Position numbers and translations under genes: made by a program
Assembly (NCBI GenBank): GCA_013397935.1
Contig: VZRN01005005.1
Coordinates: 439,044-503,043 of the forward strand
Length of the DNA stretch: 64,000 bases
Reading direction: 5' to 3'
From: Dasyornis broadbenti
Lineage: Eukaryota; Chordata; Aves; Passeriformes; Dasyornithidae
The notes under the pieces: model-generated
Database searches by the model: none
What the model saw: only the letters and a program-made list of their open reading frames with translations
What the model was told of the DNA's origin: nothing
Shown here: piece by piece, positions 49,001-60,493 of the stretch
Position numbering within the stretch: the stretch's first letter is position 1
How the letters are laid out: every line of letters starts with the position of its first letter

Positions 49001-52000
49001 CTCTGAGCCCCCGGGTAGGAGCTTGGCGCAGCCGCTCCTTACCGGAGTTGAGCTTGCGGCTGGTCTCTGGTGAGGGCACCGGGGATGGAAGGTAGTCAAG
49101 GTGGGATGAGGAGGATCGGCTTTTGTCCTTCATTGGCCCCTCGGCCTCGCTGAGGAAGCCGCTGAGCGAGACCCCACAGGAGGGCTGCTTGTAGCGGGCG
49201 TGCTGCAGGGCATCCATGATCCACCGCATCTCTCGCCAGATCTCCTCCATTTGCTGCCAACAGAGCAAATAGAGAAGCCCTTTCACACAGCAAACAACGG
49301 CAACGAGAAAACCCCATGGCAAAACACGGGCTCTGTACACACACCTCTCTCAAGGGCTCTGGGGGAATCCCTGAGCCAGGAAAAGCCAGGAAAAGCCAAG
49401 AAAACGCTCTCAAGTGGGAGGAGAGTGCAGCTGTTGGTTCAGCAGGACCTGCCTGCTGAGGGCAGGGGTGCTGGGGACACGGGTAGTGTGGGATGCTCTT
49501 TTGTAAGGCCATCCCCAAAATGCACCTGCAGGCCCTTTTCTAGCGAGGAAGGGATGTGCAGAACAGGACTCCTGGTCTCTCTCTCCGGGATTTTTAATGT
49601 CATCACTGCAGTAAGAAGTTGGTAGCTAAAGCAACTGCAGCCTGGAGAAGGCTCCAGAGAGACCTCAGAGCCCTTTCCAGTGCCTAAAGAGGCTCCAGGA
49701 GAACTGGAGAGGGACTGGGGACAAGGGACGGAGGGACAGAACTCTGGGAATGGCTTCCCAGTGCCAGAGAGCAGGGACAGATGGGATATTGGGCAGGAAT
49801 TGTTCCCTGTGAGGGTGGGGAGGCCCTGGCCCAGGGTGCCCAGAGCAGCTGTGGCTGCCCCTGGATCCTGGAAGTGTCCAAGGCCAGGTTGGACAGGGCT
49901 TGGAGCAACCTGGGATAGTGGAAGGTAGAACTGGATGAGCTTTAATGTCTGTTCCAACCCAAACCATTCCATGAATCTCTGAAAGCCCAGGCTGCTACCG
50001 CCCATCAGCCACATCAGAGAAACCCCCTGGGGCCACCAAGACCAGGGAACAGCCCTGGTGCAGCTGCTGCTGCCTGACTGTCCTGGCAGGTCAGGGGCAC
50101 TGTCCAGCCTGCCTCCCAGCCCATACCTGGATGTAGTCCTGGACCTGCTGGTGCCTCTGCTTGGCGGTGGAGAGCTCAGCGTCAGAGAAAGCCTCCCTGA
50201 GGCTCTGCTGGGAGAGGAGTGACTCCAGCTCCAGCAGGGCAGACACCTGGCAGTACTGGGTGATGAACTCCCGGTCGTACGTAAAGAAGTGGACTGGGGA
50301 GAGGAAACAAGAGAGGGGGGGATGAAAAACATCAGGTCCCTTGCTGCGGATACCCTACAGGCTCTTCCCTATCTCCCAACACAAAGAGGAGACAACGCTG
50401 TCCATGAGTCCACCTGGACAGCCCTCAGCACCCCTCCTCCTTCCCTCCTCTCCAGGCAGCTCCAGCCCGCCCCACTGCCCAGCCCAGCTCTCAGGAGGCC
50501 TCAGGGGACAAGGGGACCAGCAGGGCTGTGTTTTGGCTTTCCATCTCCTCACCGAGCTCGAAGATCTGCAGCGGCAGCATGAGGAAGCCGGAGCGAGGGG
50601 TATAGGGGTTGTTCTGGCCTGGAGCAGTGCAGACATCGTCTGATGGAGGCAGCAGCAGCAGGAAGGAGACCTGCTCCCCGAAGTCCAGCACCTCTTGGCT
50701 GTACAGACGGAAATCTTTGGCCTGCAAGGAGACAGTGCAGGTCACAACTGCAAACATCACCTGGTGGGCTCTCTGCCCAGTCTTCACGCACAGAGACCAC
50801 CTGCAGCCAGGGCACACTGCAGCTTCAGCACGCAGCCAGAGGCTCCTTGCTTCTGGCATTATCTGCATAGTCTTGTCACTTCTCTAATTTCTCCCTAAAG
50901 GTCTCCAAACTTCTGGTCAAAGTCACCATAGCAGGGCTCAGAGAAGTGTCACAGCAATGGCCCAGTGATGTGCAGGGAGGTGCCCTCCCAGCTGCACAGC
51001 CAGCAGCACATGCCTGGCACTGGTGCGCTCCTTCCCAGCAAACACTTGGCATGGCGGAAGAGGGTTTCTCCCCACACAGTCTGGCGCCAGGGGCTGCAGC
51101 TCCAGCCCAGCTCTGGCCTGGGACCAGTCTGCTTTGGAGGGGCAGAGTTGCCCTGGTCTCACGCTGCCCAGGACCAAACCATGTGGCAGCAGCAACAAAC
51201 CTGGATTCACCGTCCATGCTTTGGGGGCACAGCGAGAGAAGGGCAAACAGCTCCTGTGGACATCATCCCTGGACAGGCAGATCCTGCACTCAGCTTCTGT
51301 TTGCACAGGACCAAAACCTCCTGGGTACTCCAGCCCCACAAGGAGGGCCTGGGGCTGCGGTTCCCTGCCTGCTCCAGCCACCAGCACCGTGCTCACAGCC
51401 CTGTCCCTCCCTCCACCCCACACCTCAGCTCCTGCCTCTACCTCTTGCAATGGGATGTTCACCAGGGCCATCAGCTCCTTGATGGCTACTTGGAGCTCCT
51501 GAAACAAGGGGTTCTGGGACATGTCAGCCTCTGGCTCTGCGGGAACAGGCTCCTCCGCACTGGCCATCTTCTGCAGCCATGCCCACTCCTCCCTGGAGAA
51601 GGCCAGAGACAGACAGGTGAAGGAGGGAGCAGCTTGCGTGGACCTGGACACCGTTGCTATGAGAGCTGTGTTTGCTCAGCTGTTCCTCTCCCAGACAGAG
51701 CAGCATCCCCAGGGATGTGGGAGAGCTGGAGGTTGAGAGGGAACCTGGTTTGCTCCAGACTGAATCAGAATCACAGAACATCCTGAGCTGGATGGGACCC
51801 ACAAGGACTGTTGAGTTCAACTCCTGACCCCATACAGGACACCCCAACAATCCCACCCCGTGCCTGAGCGTGTTGCATGGTAGGGGAGGGAATATTGTGC
51901 TGCTGCCAAAGCGGGAGGTGATGGGTGATGTTAGGCTGGATGGGACAGAGCAGCCTGGATGCCCTGGCTGAGCAGCCCTGCAAATCCCACCTGGAGATGT

Positions 52001-55000
52001 TGGGGTTGGAGCGAATCTTGACGTGGCACAGGATGTTGGGGAGCCGCTCCGGCACCAGCACTCGGATCTGATCCACGGCGCTGCACAGCTTCAAGTAGCC
52101 CAGGTAGAGGCCTGGGGAGAGGGCATGGCTGCTCCGCTGGTGGTAAGCCAGCTTGTCCTGGGAAAGAGGCACTGCTGGGCTGAGCGAGTCCTCACAGCCC
52201 ACAGGCTTGTGCTGGTGCTGCAGCACAGCCAGCCCAGCTGGAGAAGGGGACTGGCACAGCAACACAACTCTGGGCTGCCAGGGTGAATCTGGCAGCTGCC
52301 TGATGCCTCCCCTTGAAACAACTGCATGTTTGGAGGCTGGCTGGGCTCTGCTCCTCCTCTGCCGGCAGCCAGGACCAAAGCCCTGGTGGCCGGGGCTCTG
52401 CTGTGACCCTTCCAGGCCAAGGGGGAGCAGGGAGCACTGGTGGTCCCAGGGGAGCCCACAGCAATCCCTGCACCAGCAGCACCAACACACACCTGGACAG
52501 AGATGAGCAGCGTGTCCAGAGCGCTGGGCTCCTCCGGGGAGGACACAGACTTGCGGCTGCTCTGCAGCTTGCAGATGGGAACCCAGCGCACGCTCTCGAA
52601 GGTCTGGTTGGTCTTCACCTCTTTCAGGGTAACGATGAGGATGTTGCCCTGTTTGTCTTTGACGGGCTCGAAGAAGACCTGCCCCAGGTCCTGGATGCCC
52701 AGCAGCCCCTGTGCCATGGGGTGGGAGGGAAGGAGGAGGCAGAGGGTCAGGGGACATCCCAGAGGCACAGCTGGGATGTGCTTGCAGCTGCCTGCTGGAA
52801 GCCAGTCTGCCCATCGGAGCACCCTGATGCTGCCCAGCCCCTCTGCATGAGACTGCCATGACACCTGGCACCTCATGGTCCCACGGCCAGAGTCCTGCCA
52901 GGGAGGATGAGGCAGGGACACACTGTCCTGTCATGGCCCATGGCTGGCACATCCTGGGTCTGTCCTGCCTGTGGCACATCCATGTGCTGCTCCCAAGGGA
53001 GCCCAGCCCCAGTGTCCCACCCAAAGCGCCTGTTCCCCGCTCAGGCTGACCCTCACCTGCATCTGTGAGATGGCCAGCAGCATCTTGAAGCGTGTCTGCA
53101 GGATGCAGGAGCAGGAGGATTGGGACACGGTGACGCACTGCCGCAGCCACAGGATCTCGTCCCACATGCACGATACCTGCACACACCAAAGGCTGTCACC
53201 ACTGCTGCAGCTGGCTCAGTCCAGGAGGTTTTGGGGAAATTCATGTGTCTCCATTTGAGCTGGGTTAGCAATGTGCCTGGCCACGCAGGGGTGCAAATAA
53301 ATCCCTGTGCCACAGGCACCCTGTGATGCCTGTAGGGCCTGTACCTGAGGGCAGCACTGTGCCATGTCCGCTCAGACATTCATCTTCATCTGGGACTGAA
53401 ACCTCAAGTTTGAATAAAAGCTGGCCAAGGTGGAGAGGGAGAGGAAAGCACTCTGAATCAGTAGGTATGGACAACCCAGCAAACTGTTTTGGCCCTGAGC
53501 TGCCTACATGCCCTCTCCCTGAGTCTGCTGACAGTGGAAGAGCTGGCAGCAGCTTGCTGTGCACCCTACAGCAGAGTCAGAGGTGCCGTGGCAGGATGCT
53601 GAGGGGAAGCAGCTCAACAGCCACGGCCATCCCTGTGGAGAGGCAGTGCCACCCCTCCTGGCACACAGCTTGCCAGTGTGGCACCAGTCTGTCACCATCT
53701 GTGGGCTTCCAGGGGCTGGGATGAAATGCCATTCCCTGGAACACTCCTGGTCTGTACTGAACCCCAGCAAGCAGCAAGTCCATGGGCTGCCTGCACTGCC
53801 AAGCCCCAGTGTCCAGGCTGGAGGGGCAGCAGTGGTGCCTGGGCCACCCTGGCACTCCTTGGCTCTCTGCCCCAGCACAGCATCCCTGGGCCACCCACCT
53901 TGGTGAACCAGAGGAAATCCTGCATGAGCAGGCAGGAGTAGGTGTCATCAATCTCCACCACAGGGATCTGGTCTTCATGGGTCACCAGGATGTTGTCGTC
54001 CTTGTAGAAGATGGCTGTCAGGTAGAGGCCTCTGCGTGGGAGGGAAAGCAGAATTCAGTGTCAGCCCCAGCTGCCAGCTCTACCTCCCAAAGAGTCTTTG
54101 TCCTGAGGGGAAAGGAGATGCTGTGCCCCAGGGGCTGTGGCAGAAGAGGCTCGTGGCTGGCATGGGAGCAGGAACAGGACCCAGCCTGGCACAGCAGATC
54201 CCATGGCCAATGGCCCCAGCACACAGGACAGGGATGGGGCCAGACCGTGCAGAGGCACTGGGTCTGTACGGGATGGGTGCCAGGTGACCCTCAGAGGTGC
54301 TGCAGGGATTTGGGCACCAGCACACTCCAGTCCAGATGGAGACACCAAGAGAACCTTTGACCTCTGGGCCATGGGACTCATCTCCACTGACAGCACCAGC
54401 TCCTGCAGGTGCGGACCCCACTCTGAGCACCCCCAGCCCCAGTCTGCAGGCCCAGCTCTTGGGATGGGCAGCTCTGCGGCTCTGCTGGGACAGGGGCTCT
54501 CACCAAACCTGCACCAGCCTCTCACCGCTTCAGCGTCTTGAGAAACTTGCTGCCAGGATGGAAGAGGTGCTTGAGGCTCTTGGAGACTGAGTGCTTTCTG
54601 CTCTGGGGCTGGTTCTTGCAGGGCTCTGTGGAGCAGAGAGCAGAGGATGCTGCAGCAGGAGATGAAGAGCTGATGCCAACCCACTGGGAAGGCTCTGCCG
54701 AGGTGTCCCCTGCCTGAGCTGTCTCCCTACATTGCTCATCCACAGCACAGATCTGCTCCTGGCACCACCCCAGCTCTGTGGATCACACCACAACCCTGGG
54801 GCACTGAGCTGGACCCCAGCCCAGCCTCCCTGAAGCACCGTGCCGTGGGCTCACCATGGCAAACGCAGTGCTGGTGGACGGTCTTCACCTGGCCCAGCAG
54901 ATGGTCCAGAGCTTCAGCCTGTCCCCTCCGCCGCGGCGCCCGGCCGTCATACTCCCGCCAGTCTGTGGGAACAGAGCAGCATCACCCCCGGCACCCCCAG

Positions 55001-58000
55001 CTTGGGGGAAAAGGGGTTCCCATCTCCTCCTCCCCCATCATCTGGGTGTCCCCCCAGGCCACAGCGTGGCAGCATTTGTGGGTGCCGAGCACCTCTAGGT
55101 GTGCTGGGCTTCGGGAGATTCCCAGTTTTGTGCCACTCTTCCCAGGAACACCCAGCTCTGCACAGCACCCTGTGGCCACTGGCCTCCCCACAGCGTGGCA
55201 GGGGCACAGCAGAGGGAAGGAACAATGTTCTGTCTGTTGCTGCTACACTTCACTGGCCTTAAAAAATAAAATTCTTTCCAGTGACTTCCTCCAGGTCTTC
55301 CCCAGTCACTCCGGATGAGCGCTGGGAGCTGGGCTCACCTCGGCAAACACACAAATAAACTCCCGCCAGCTCCACCCGCTGTGGGATGGCAGCAGGACCG
55401 AGAGTGGGGCCGGGGACCTGCCAGCTCTTCTCCCTCTACTTTATATTAATTGCTTTAAACACCCCCTGTGTCCTGCCCACTGCTGTTTTCCATGGAAAGT
55501 TCAGCTCTGTTAACTTTGGCTGGAACTTGCCGCTATTTTTAGTAGCTTTAAAAACACCCAGGGAGGTGCCTGACTGTATTCTGCTGGGCCAGGAAGGGAT
55601 CTCGACTGAAGGGAGAAATATTAGTGCCGATAAAAATAAATAAACCCCACTCCGGTCTGATTCACTTCAGCCACACTCGATGCCACCTGGGTCTCAGTCA
55701 CAGGGAATGTGACCTGTGTGAGGTGGCAAATAGGCTTTAAATTGGGTGCAAACTTGACAGGGACATGATAAAGCCAGGGCAGGGCAGTGCTGAGCACTTG
55801 CTGTGTGCATTCCTAGACATGCAAATGGATTTTCGGTGATTTCAGTGCTCTGTGGATCTGCAGCCAGAGCTGTGCACGGTGCTGCACATCTCTGAGCCAT
55901 CCCTGTTCACCTGTCTCCAGTGCCCTCACTGCTGCTGGAGCAGCATCCCTGCAGCACGGTGTATGGGATGTGCATCCATGGCCTGAGCCTTGGGACAAGC
56001 TCAGCCTCCCAGGGGGCTGCTTCTTACTCATTCACAGCCCTAATCCCATGGGGCACCACACAGAGACATATTTTGGGACTGCTGACAAGTGGCAGAGGCC
56101 ATTCTGGAGCCCCCTCAGCCCTGAATTTCGCCCTTTGGGCTGCTCCTTCCAGCTCAGTCCTCCTGGCCCTTCTCCACCCAGCACCTCAGGGTGCCTTGTG
56201 TGACACTGCGTGGCTGTTCCCTGACATTTTCCTGGGGCCAGCATGGCAGGAGAGTGCTGAGAGCGCAGAGCTGCTCTCTGCTGGGGCTCGTGGCTCCCAT
56301 CCCAGCTCTGTGCCAGGGAATGCCAGTCCTTGGGTCTGGGCTGCATGGGAGACCATGGCATGGCACAGAGCGGGAGGCCACTGCCACCCAGCACCGGGAC
56401 ACTCTGAGTCCTGGCTCTCAGCCACCTCCTGGATTTGTCCTTGGGATGAGCTGATCCAGGCTGCCTGAAATGGCTCAGTCTTTCCCAGGTGGCAGGGAGA
56501 ATTCAAGGCTGAAAAAAATCACTATTTGGAACAAGCACCTGTTGGTTGGAGGCAGCATCCCAGATCCCCAGGCACAGCCTCCCTGCCTGGCCTGAGACCC
56601 CAAATTTTGCCTCTGCCTCCACTTGCTCCCATCCCAGCAGTGAGAGATGGGATGGAGCAGCTCCTGGATGGCACCAGGAGCTGCCCCGTGCCCCACCTGC
56701 CCTGTGCTGGCTCCCATGGCATTGTTCCCAGGGGTACTCACTGGAAGGGATGGCGAAGGGGGGCGCAGAGGCTTGCGGGGGACCCCAGCCCTTCATGTTG
56801 TAGGCAGACACCCGGACGTGGTACGCCGTGCCCTGCAAGGAGAGCAGCACGCTCAGCACAGTCGCAAGGAGGATTCCCCCAGCACCAGTTCCCCATGAGC
56901 AGCACTGAACTGGGAGCCCCCAGCCTGGCTCACTGGCCCTCACCTCCCCCTCCTGTGTGAAGTCCTTGTTATCAGACCTCAGAGAATCCCTGTGGCCCTG
57001 TGGGTGGGTTTGGGGGACACAGAGGAAGGGCTGGACATTGCAAATGCCCCTTGCCACAGGTGCTCCAGCCCCAAACACTCGGTGTTTCTGTAGGCTGGGG
57101 TGCTGTCAGTCCCCTGGGATGTGGAAGGATCCCGCTCCTGGAGGCAGGGAGCTGGCCCAGCACCATCAAGGGTTTATGGCACAGTGACAGTGATTAAAGC
57201 CTCTGATTAAAGCCCAGTCAAGCTGCCAGATGTTGCCAGGCCTCCAGGCACTCATGAAGGCGACAGGAGCCCATGAAGCAGCTCCGGGAGTGTGATCGAT
57301 GGGCTTGGAGCAGCTCCTTGCAGCGATGCTGCTCCGGGCTACGCTCGAGCCCCTCCTGCCGCACTGAGGGCAGCTCCCACCCTGACACTGCTCCTGAGCT
57401 CGGCACTGCTGCCCTGCCTAAGCCCCTCTCACCTCACCAAGGGTGTTCCCTGCTCCTCGAGTCGGTGGTGCCTGCCTGCCTACCCCTGGCAAGGGTGACC
57501 CCATTTATCCCGGCATCTCCTCATGTTCCAATCCCGACCTCCATGCCACCGCAGCCCTGTGTCCCCGGCACTGGCCCAGGAGACAGCTGACAGGCAGCAT
57601 GGCTCTCGTGGTTCTCAGGGAGATTAAACAGCAGGGAGCCACAGTCCCACCAGCCATGACCTTGCCGAGCTTCCTGAGATGGAGATGGGGCTGTCCCCCC
57701 TCTCAGTGACATTGGGGCTGGTGCAAGGGGTTGGACTCTGCAGGTGGCAGGGGAATGAGCCCCTGATTTATTTCCCAGGAAGAGCCTGGGTGGAGATGGG
57801 AGCAGGGTGGGGGCCAGAGGATAAATGAGGCGTTGGGTGAATGGCCCCATTGTGCCTGTCACCGCCGAGTCCCCAGGCACCCTGTCAGGGACAGTCCCCA
57901 CTGCCAGTGGCTGCAGCCGTGCGGGGACAGATGCCTCTCCCAGCCCCACGCTCTGGGCTCTGCCCAGGCTGTGCCCATGGCACGCAGCATGGCACAATCC

Positions 58001-60493
58001 TATTGTTCCTGCTTAGAATGATCACAGGAAGAAGGAATCATTAAGGTTGGAAAAGGCGTCTAAGATCACTGAATCCAACCACTGCCAAGGCCACCACTAA
58101 ACCATGTCCCCAAGTGTCAAATGCACATCTTTTGAACATTTCCAGGGATGATGACTCCAGCACTGCCCTGGGCAGCCTGGCTCAGTGCCTGATCTCCTCC
58201 CCAGGGGCTGCGCTGTGACCTGTGGCTTCTCCCAGCTGTGGCACCCCCATTGCTCACCGACAGCAGCCCCTGGATGGTGAAGTGCAGGTCCTTCAGCTTG
58301 TCGATCACAGCTTCTCCCAGCGGCGGCGAGAAGGTGGGGGAGCAGCTCCACTCCACTGCAAGGAGAGAGACCCCGAGGTGCCATGTGGCCCTGGAGTGGG
58401 GACAGGCCACCAGGGCTGGGGCAGCACATCACACACAGCACTGCAGGGGCGCTGCAGGTGGCACAGGAGCTGGAGACAGTAGGGTGAAGGCAGGGAAAAG
58501 GGGGATTCCCAGTGGGGGAAGTGTCAGGGGCAGCTGCTGCCCTCACCAAGACACATCAGATGGGGTCAGCACCTTTAACTGGTGGCTCAGAAGAGGGGGA
58601 TGGAAGAAATTCTTCCAAAAGCCAAAAATATCTGGTTTACGTGGGTGAGGGGTGCAGGATTGCAGAGCCTTCTCAGTGTGCAGGATGAAGGGGCAGCAAA
58701 CAAGCGGCACCCCAAATTTTGCCCTGGTGCAGGATGTTTGGCCCAGCTCCGAGCATTTGGGTGGTGGCCAGGCTGTCCAGCAGCCCTGGCTTCTTCTGTG
58801 CTCCAGCACAAAAACTGCCTGGCTGGGGCTTGGCTGCGCTGCCCATGGCTCTGCTGTGTTGCCATGGGCGGCAAGGGGTGCAGGGCAGGTGGCTGTGTGA
58901 CCCTGGCCTGCTGCAGGGACCCCGCTCCTCACCTTTGTACTTGGTGACAACGGCCGAGTTGACGCTCAGGGGCTCCGAGAAGGTCACCTGCAATGAGGAG
59001 CTGCTGGCCACGGAGAGGTGGACGCTGCTGGGGGCATCTGGCACTCCTGGGGACAGAGAGTGCAGGGACCGCTACAGCCAGGACGGTCACTCTGAACCTC
59101 CGTGTGTTCCTCTGGGGGCTCTCCCTGCTCCCAGGGACACATTCCTTGAGTGGAATGTGTTCTCCCCTCCACGCACCCATACTGCAAGCCCTGGCCACAG
59201 GCTGCAGAGCCCCCCTGATGGGTGCTGGTGCCACACACAGCCCCACTCCTTCCCCTGGTGCAGGGACAGCCCCCAGGCCCCAGCCCTCCTACAGTCACTC
59301 ACGGGCATGCTCAAACCCTGCCTTCATGCGCTTGTAAAGCCGGAATCGCCACTCCCAGGCCTTGAGCTGCTTCTCCTTCTCGGAGCAGTCGGCGTTGGGC
59401 GCCTCGTTCACCACCTGCGCCATCAGCTCATTGACGCGCTGCTCTGCTTCCCGCACCAGTGTGGACAGGTGCAGCGAGCGGCTCTCCAGGCTCACGACTG
59501 TGGGGTGGGTGGGCATGGCCGTGGGGCCCAGCAGGGCAGGAAGGAGAAGGTGGTTAGGGCAAGCTCTGGCTCGGCTGGCAGCGAATCCCCACCCTGAGAC
59601 CCCACCCTGCCCTCCTTGTCCTGGTGCTGGGCTCTGCTTGAGCTCACGCCTCCCCTGGAGCGCTGCTGCAGCCTGCACCAGTCTCCCACAGCCCAGTGAT
59701 CACCTCCCCACCTACACCCAAAGCCCGTGGTGCCCTACCCCACCAGGCTGGAAACCCAGGACATGAGCACAGCACAGCCTCCTGCCCCAACTCACAATGT
59801 GGGCTCTCCTTTGCTCCTGCCTGCAGCAGGGCCCTGGCAATGGGAACATTGTTGGTCATGATGGCGATGTCCAGGGGCAGCAGCCCCTCACTGTTGGGGG
59901 TGTTGAGGTCCAGCTCCTCAGGGCTGTACTGCTTCAGCAGCTCCTGCACTCTGTCCAGGTCCTGCAGCTCCACAGCCTCAAAGAGGGCAGCATTGCTCTG
60001 GAACTGGGTGAAAGGAGAAACGCAGGTGGGCTGAGCTCAGGGCACCCTCCCCATCCCAGCAAACAGCCTGGCCCCTCACCTGCATCCCATGATCCCCATC
60101 AGGGAGCAGGTGCCCTGGTCCCAGGGACTTGGGAGCATCGGCTCTTTGCAGGCACAGCTGGAGGATGCCAAGCAAATACCTGGACCAGCTCCAGCTGAAC
60201 ATGCTCCAGCTTCACTTCACACACTCTTGTGCTCCCACCCAGGTTCCAGCATCACCCACACGCAGACCCTCAGCCCCCAGGGACCCTCTGTCCCTGCAGG
60301 AACTGACCAGGTAGGATTTGCGGAGCTTCTCCTTCTCGCCCCGTCCCACCAGGCTGCCCTCGTCGAAGGAGGTGTAGTTGACACGGAATTTCCCTGACAG
60401 GTTTCGGTAGAGCCTCTTGGCTGCGTTTGGCGAGGAAGGGCCCGGTGGCTTCCTGGCCTGTGCCAGCTGCAGGTCCCGCATCTGCTGCGTCAT
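45753..60493 (-). CDS. ANKFN1: Ankyrin-repeat and fibronectin type III domain protein (ANKFN1/WAKE family), 18 exons
   Basis: Eighteen exons joined by GT-AG introns keep one frame and total 3,393 coding bases from the ATG at 60,493, or 1,130 residues. In order: basic N-terminus; ankyrin repeats (about 66-130); fibronectin type III (about 198-297); a long family-specific region (about 330-740); Ser/Pro-rich disorder (about 770-1035) with a PPLPPPP run; and a Ras-association-like domain (about 1036-1130) ending TTV, a class I PDZ-ligand pattern. Family knowledge: fly WAKE affects clock-linked sleep through neuronal excitability, and mouse Nmf9/Ankfn1 affects vestibular and circadian behaviour; no enzyme activity is known. 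Introns are 229-2,058 bases. The first exon has an acceptor upstream of the ATG, so the 5' end may be incomplete. Paralogue assignment is uncertain. Confidence 0.93.
48099..48769 (-). CDS. ANKFN1: ANKFN1-family exon 17 (large disordered exon)
   Basis: The largest exon, 671 bases, low-complexity and mostly disordered. It has acidic/serine clusters (SDEEGSSEVFLATDSDYDSS), a polyproline run (TTPPLPPPPEEPRPPPE) suited to SH3/WW/EVH1 binding, and a Pro/Gln/Glu-rich end. Acceptor CCGCAG, donor AAG/GTACCG. Confidence 0.92.
49043..49253 (-). CDS. ANKFN1: ANKFN1-family exon 16
   Basis: The helix continues (QMEEIWREMRWIMDALQHAR) into a Ser-rich, probably disordered tail (KSRSSSSHLDYLPSPVPSPE). Acceptor TGGCAG, donor G/GTAAGG. 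Confidence 0.92.
49641..49983 (+). mobile_element. CR1 LINE 3' fragment in intron 15
   Basis: A forward CR1 tail inside the intron between exons 16 and 15, antisense to the gene. It shares GAATGGCTTCCCAGTGCCAG, GATGGGATATTGGGCAGGAA and GGCCAGGTTGGACAGGGC with the 40,925-41,499 copy and looks like the same subfamily. Its terminal octamers are degraded. Confidence 0.9.
50127..50293 (-). CDS. ANKFN1: ANKFN1-family exon 15 (helical)
   Basis: Encodes VHFFTYDREFITQYCQVSAL and a Leu/Gln/Glu-rich helix (LLELESLLSQQSLREAFSD, KQRHQQVQDYIQ), a likely coiled coil. Acceptor CCCCAG, donor CAG/GTATGG. Confidence 0.92.
50553..50721 (-). CDS. ANKFN1: ANKFN1-family exon 14
   Basis: Encodes AKDFRLYSQEVLDFGEQVSF then LLLLPPSDDVCTAPG and FLMLPLQIFEL. 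Acceptor TTGCAG, donor G/GTGAGG. Confidence 0.93.
51442..51592 (-). CDS. ANKFN1: ANKFN1-family exon 13
   Basis: Encodes REEWAWLQKMASAEEPVPAE and FQELQVAIKELMALVNIPLQ, an acidic-then-helical segment. Acceptor CTCCAG, donor GAG/GTAGAG. Confidence 0.92.
51768..51865 (-). mobile_element. CR1 LINE 3' fragment in intron 12
   Basis: AATCACAGAACATCCTGAGC, GTTGAGTTCAACTCCTGACC and CACCCCAACAATCCCACCC identify a short reverse CR1 end, lying in the sense orientation of the gene within a 398-base intron. Confidence 0.85.
51991..52157 (-). CDS. ANKFN1: ANKFN1-family exon 12
   Basis: Encodes DKLAYHQRSSHALSPGLYLG through RLPNILCHVKIRSNPNIS. Acceptor TTCCCAG, donor AG/GTGGGA. Confidence 0.93.
52493..52708 (-). 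CDS. ANKFN1: ANKFN1-family exon 11
   Basis: Encodes LLGIQDLGQVFFEPVKDK, VTLKEVKTNQTFESVRWVP and LDTLLISVQ. The stretch is strand-rich and shows strong purifying-style composition. Acceptor GCACAG, donor CAG/GTGTGT. Confidence 0.93.
53057..53176 (-). CDS. ANKFN1: ANKFN1-family exon 10
   Basis: Forty codons in phase 0 at both ends: VSCMWDEILWLRQCV ... TRFKMLLAISQMQ. Acceptor GTGCAG, donor CAG/GTGAGG. Confidence 0.93.
53899..54031 (-). CDS. ANKFN1: ANKFN1-family exon 9
   Basis: Encodes GLYLTAIFYKDDNILVTHED and LLMQDFLWFTK, part of the family-specific central region with no named fold. Acceptor CGCAG, donor AAG/GTGGGT. Confidence 0.93.
54526..54625 (-). CDS. ANKFN1: ANKFN1-family exon 8 (basic segment)
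   Basis: Encodes a Lys/Arg/Ser-rich stretch (SRKHSVSKSLKHLF, KFLKTLKR), possibly a membrane- or nucleic-acid-facing basic patch. Acceptor CCACAG, donor CG/GTGAGA. Confidence 0.92.
54855..54962 (-). CDS. ANKFN1: ANKFN1-family exon 7
   Basis: Encodes WREYDGRAPRRRGQAEALD through LLGQVKTVHQHCVCH. Acceptor CCACAG, donor G/GTGAGC. Both split codons join in frame (Asn upstream, Glu downstream). Confidence 0.9.
54963..56741. other. Intron 6 with candidate conserved AT-rich island
   Basis: Within this 1.8-kb intron, 55,420-55,740 is AT-rich and non-repetitive (TATATTAATTGCTTTAAACA, GCTATTTTTAGTAGC, GATAAAAATAAATAAACC), unlike the GC-rich gene body. It is a plausible intronic enhancer. No alternative exon is evident. 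Confidence 0.3.
56742..56832 (-). CDS. ANKFN1: ANKFN1-family exon 6 (FN3, end)
   Basis: Encodes GTAYHVRVSAYNMKGWGPPQ, the YxVRVxAxNxxGxG signature that closes an FN3 domain. Acceptor TTGCAG, donor A/GTGAGT. Flanked by the two longest internal introns (1.4 and 1.8 kb). Confidence 0.96.
58019..58190 (-). mobile_element. CR1 LINE 3' fragment in intron 5
   Basis: Reverse CR1 end: AGGAATCATTAAGGTTGGAA, CACTGAATCCAACCACTGCC, CCATGTCCCCAAGTGTCAAA and ACTGCCCTGGGCAGCC. Confidence 0.87.
58258..58355 (-). CDS. ANKFN1: ANKFN1-family exon 5 (FN3, middle)
   Basis: Continues VEWSCSPTF (the Trp-containing C strand of FN3) to LHFTIQGLLS. Acceptor TTGCAG, donor TCG/GTGAGC. Confidence 0.94.
58933..59046 (-). 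CDS. ANKFN1: ANKFN1-family exon 4 (FN3, first part)
   Basis: Starts VPDAPSSVHLSVASSSSLQV, the classic opening A and B strands of a fibronectin type III domain, and ends in VVTKYK. Acceptor CCCCAG, donor G/GTGAGG. Confidence 0.94.
59303..59497 (-). CDS. ANKFN1: ANKFN1-family exon 3 (helical linker)
   Basis: Encodes a charged helical segment (LVREAEQRVNELMAQVV ... KQLKAWEWRFRLYKRMKAG) between the ankyrin and FN3 domains, probably coiled. The upstream codon is split TTC. Donor C/GTGAGT. Confidence 0.93.
59796..60003 (-). CDS. ANKFN1: ANKFN1-family exon 2 (ankyrin repeats)
   Basis: Encodes the ankyrin region: FEAVELQDLDRVQELL, then EGLLPLDIAIMTNN and ARALLQAGA, with the helix-turn-helix pattern of two repeats. 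Splices in phase 0 to phase 1; donor T/GTGAGT. Confidence 0.95.

Noticed and set aside
49439..50332. 297-codon minus-strand frame
   Set aside because: Overlaps exon 15 in the wrong frame and then runs into an intronic CR1.
51771..53189. 472-codon minus-strand frame as one exon
   Set aside because: It runs through introns 10-12 without stops, but splice sites divide it and only exon 12 (51,991-52,157) is read in this frame.
58719..59597. 292-codon plus-strand frame
   Set aside because: Antisense to exons 3 and 4; no family resemblance.
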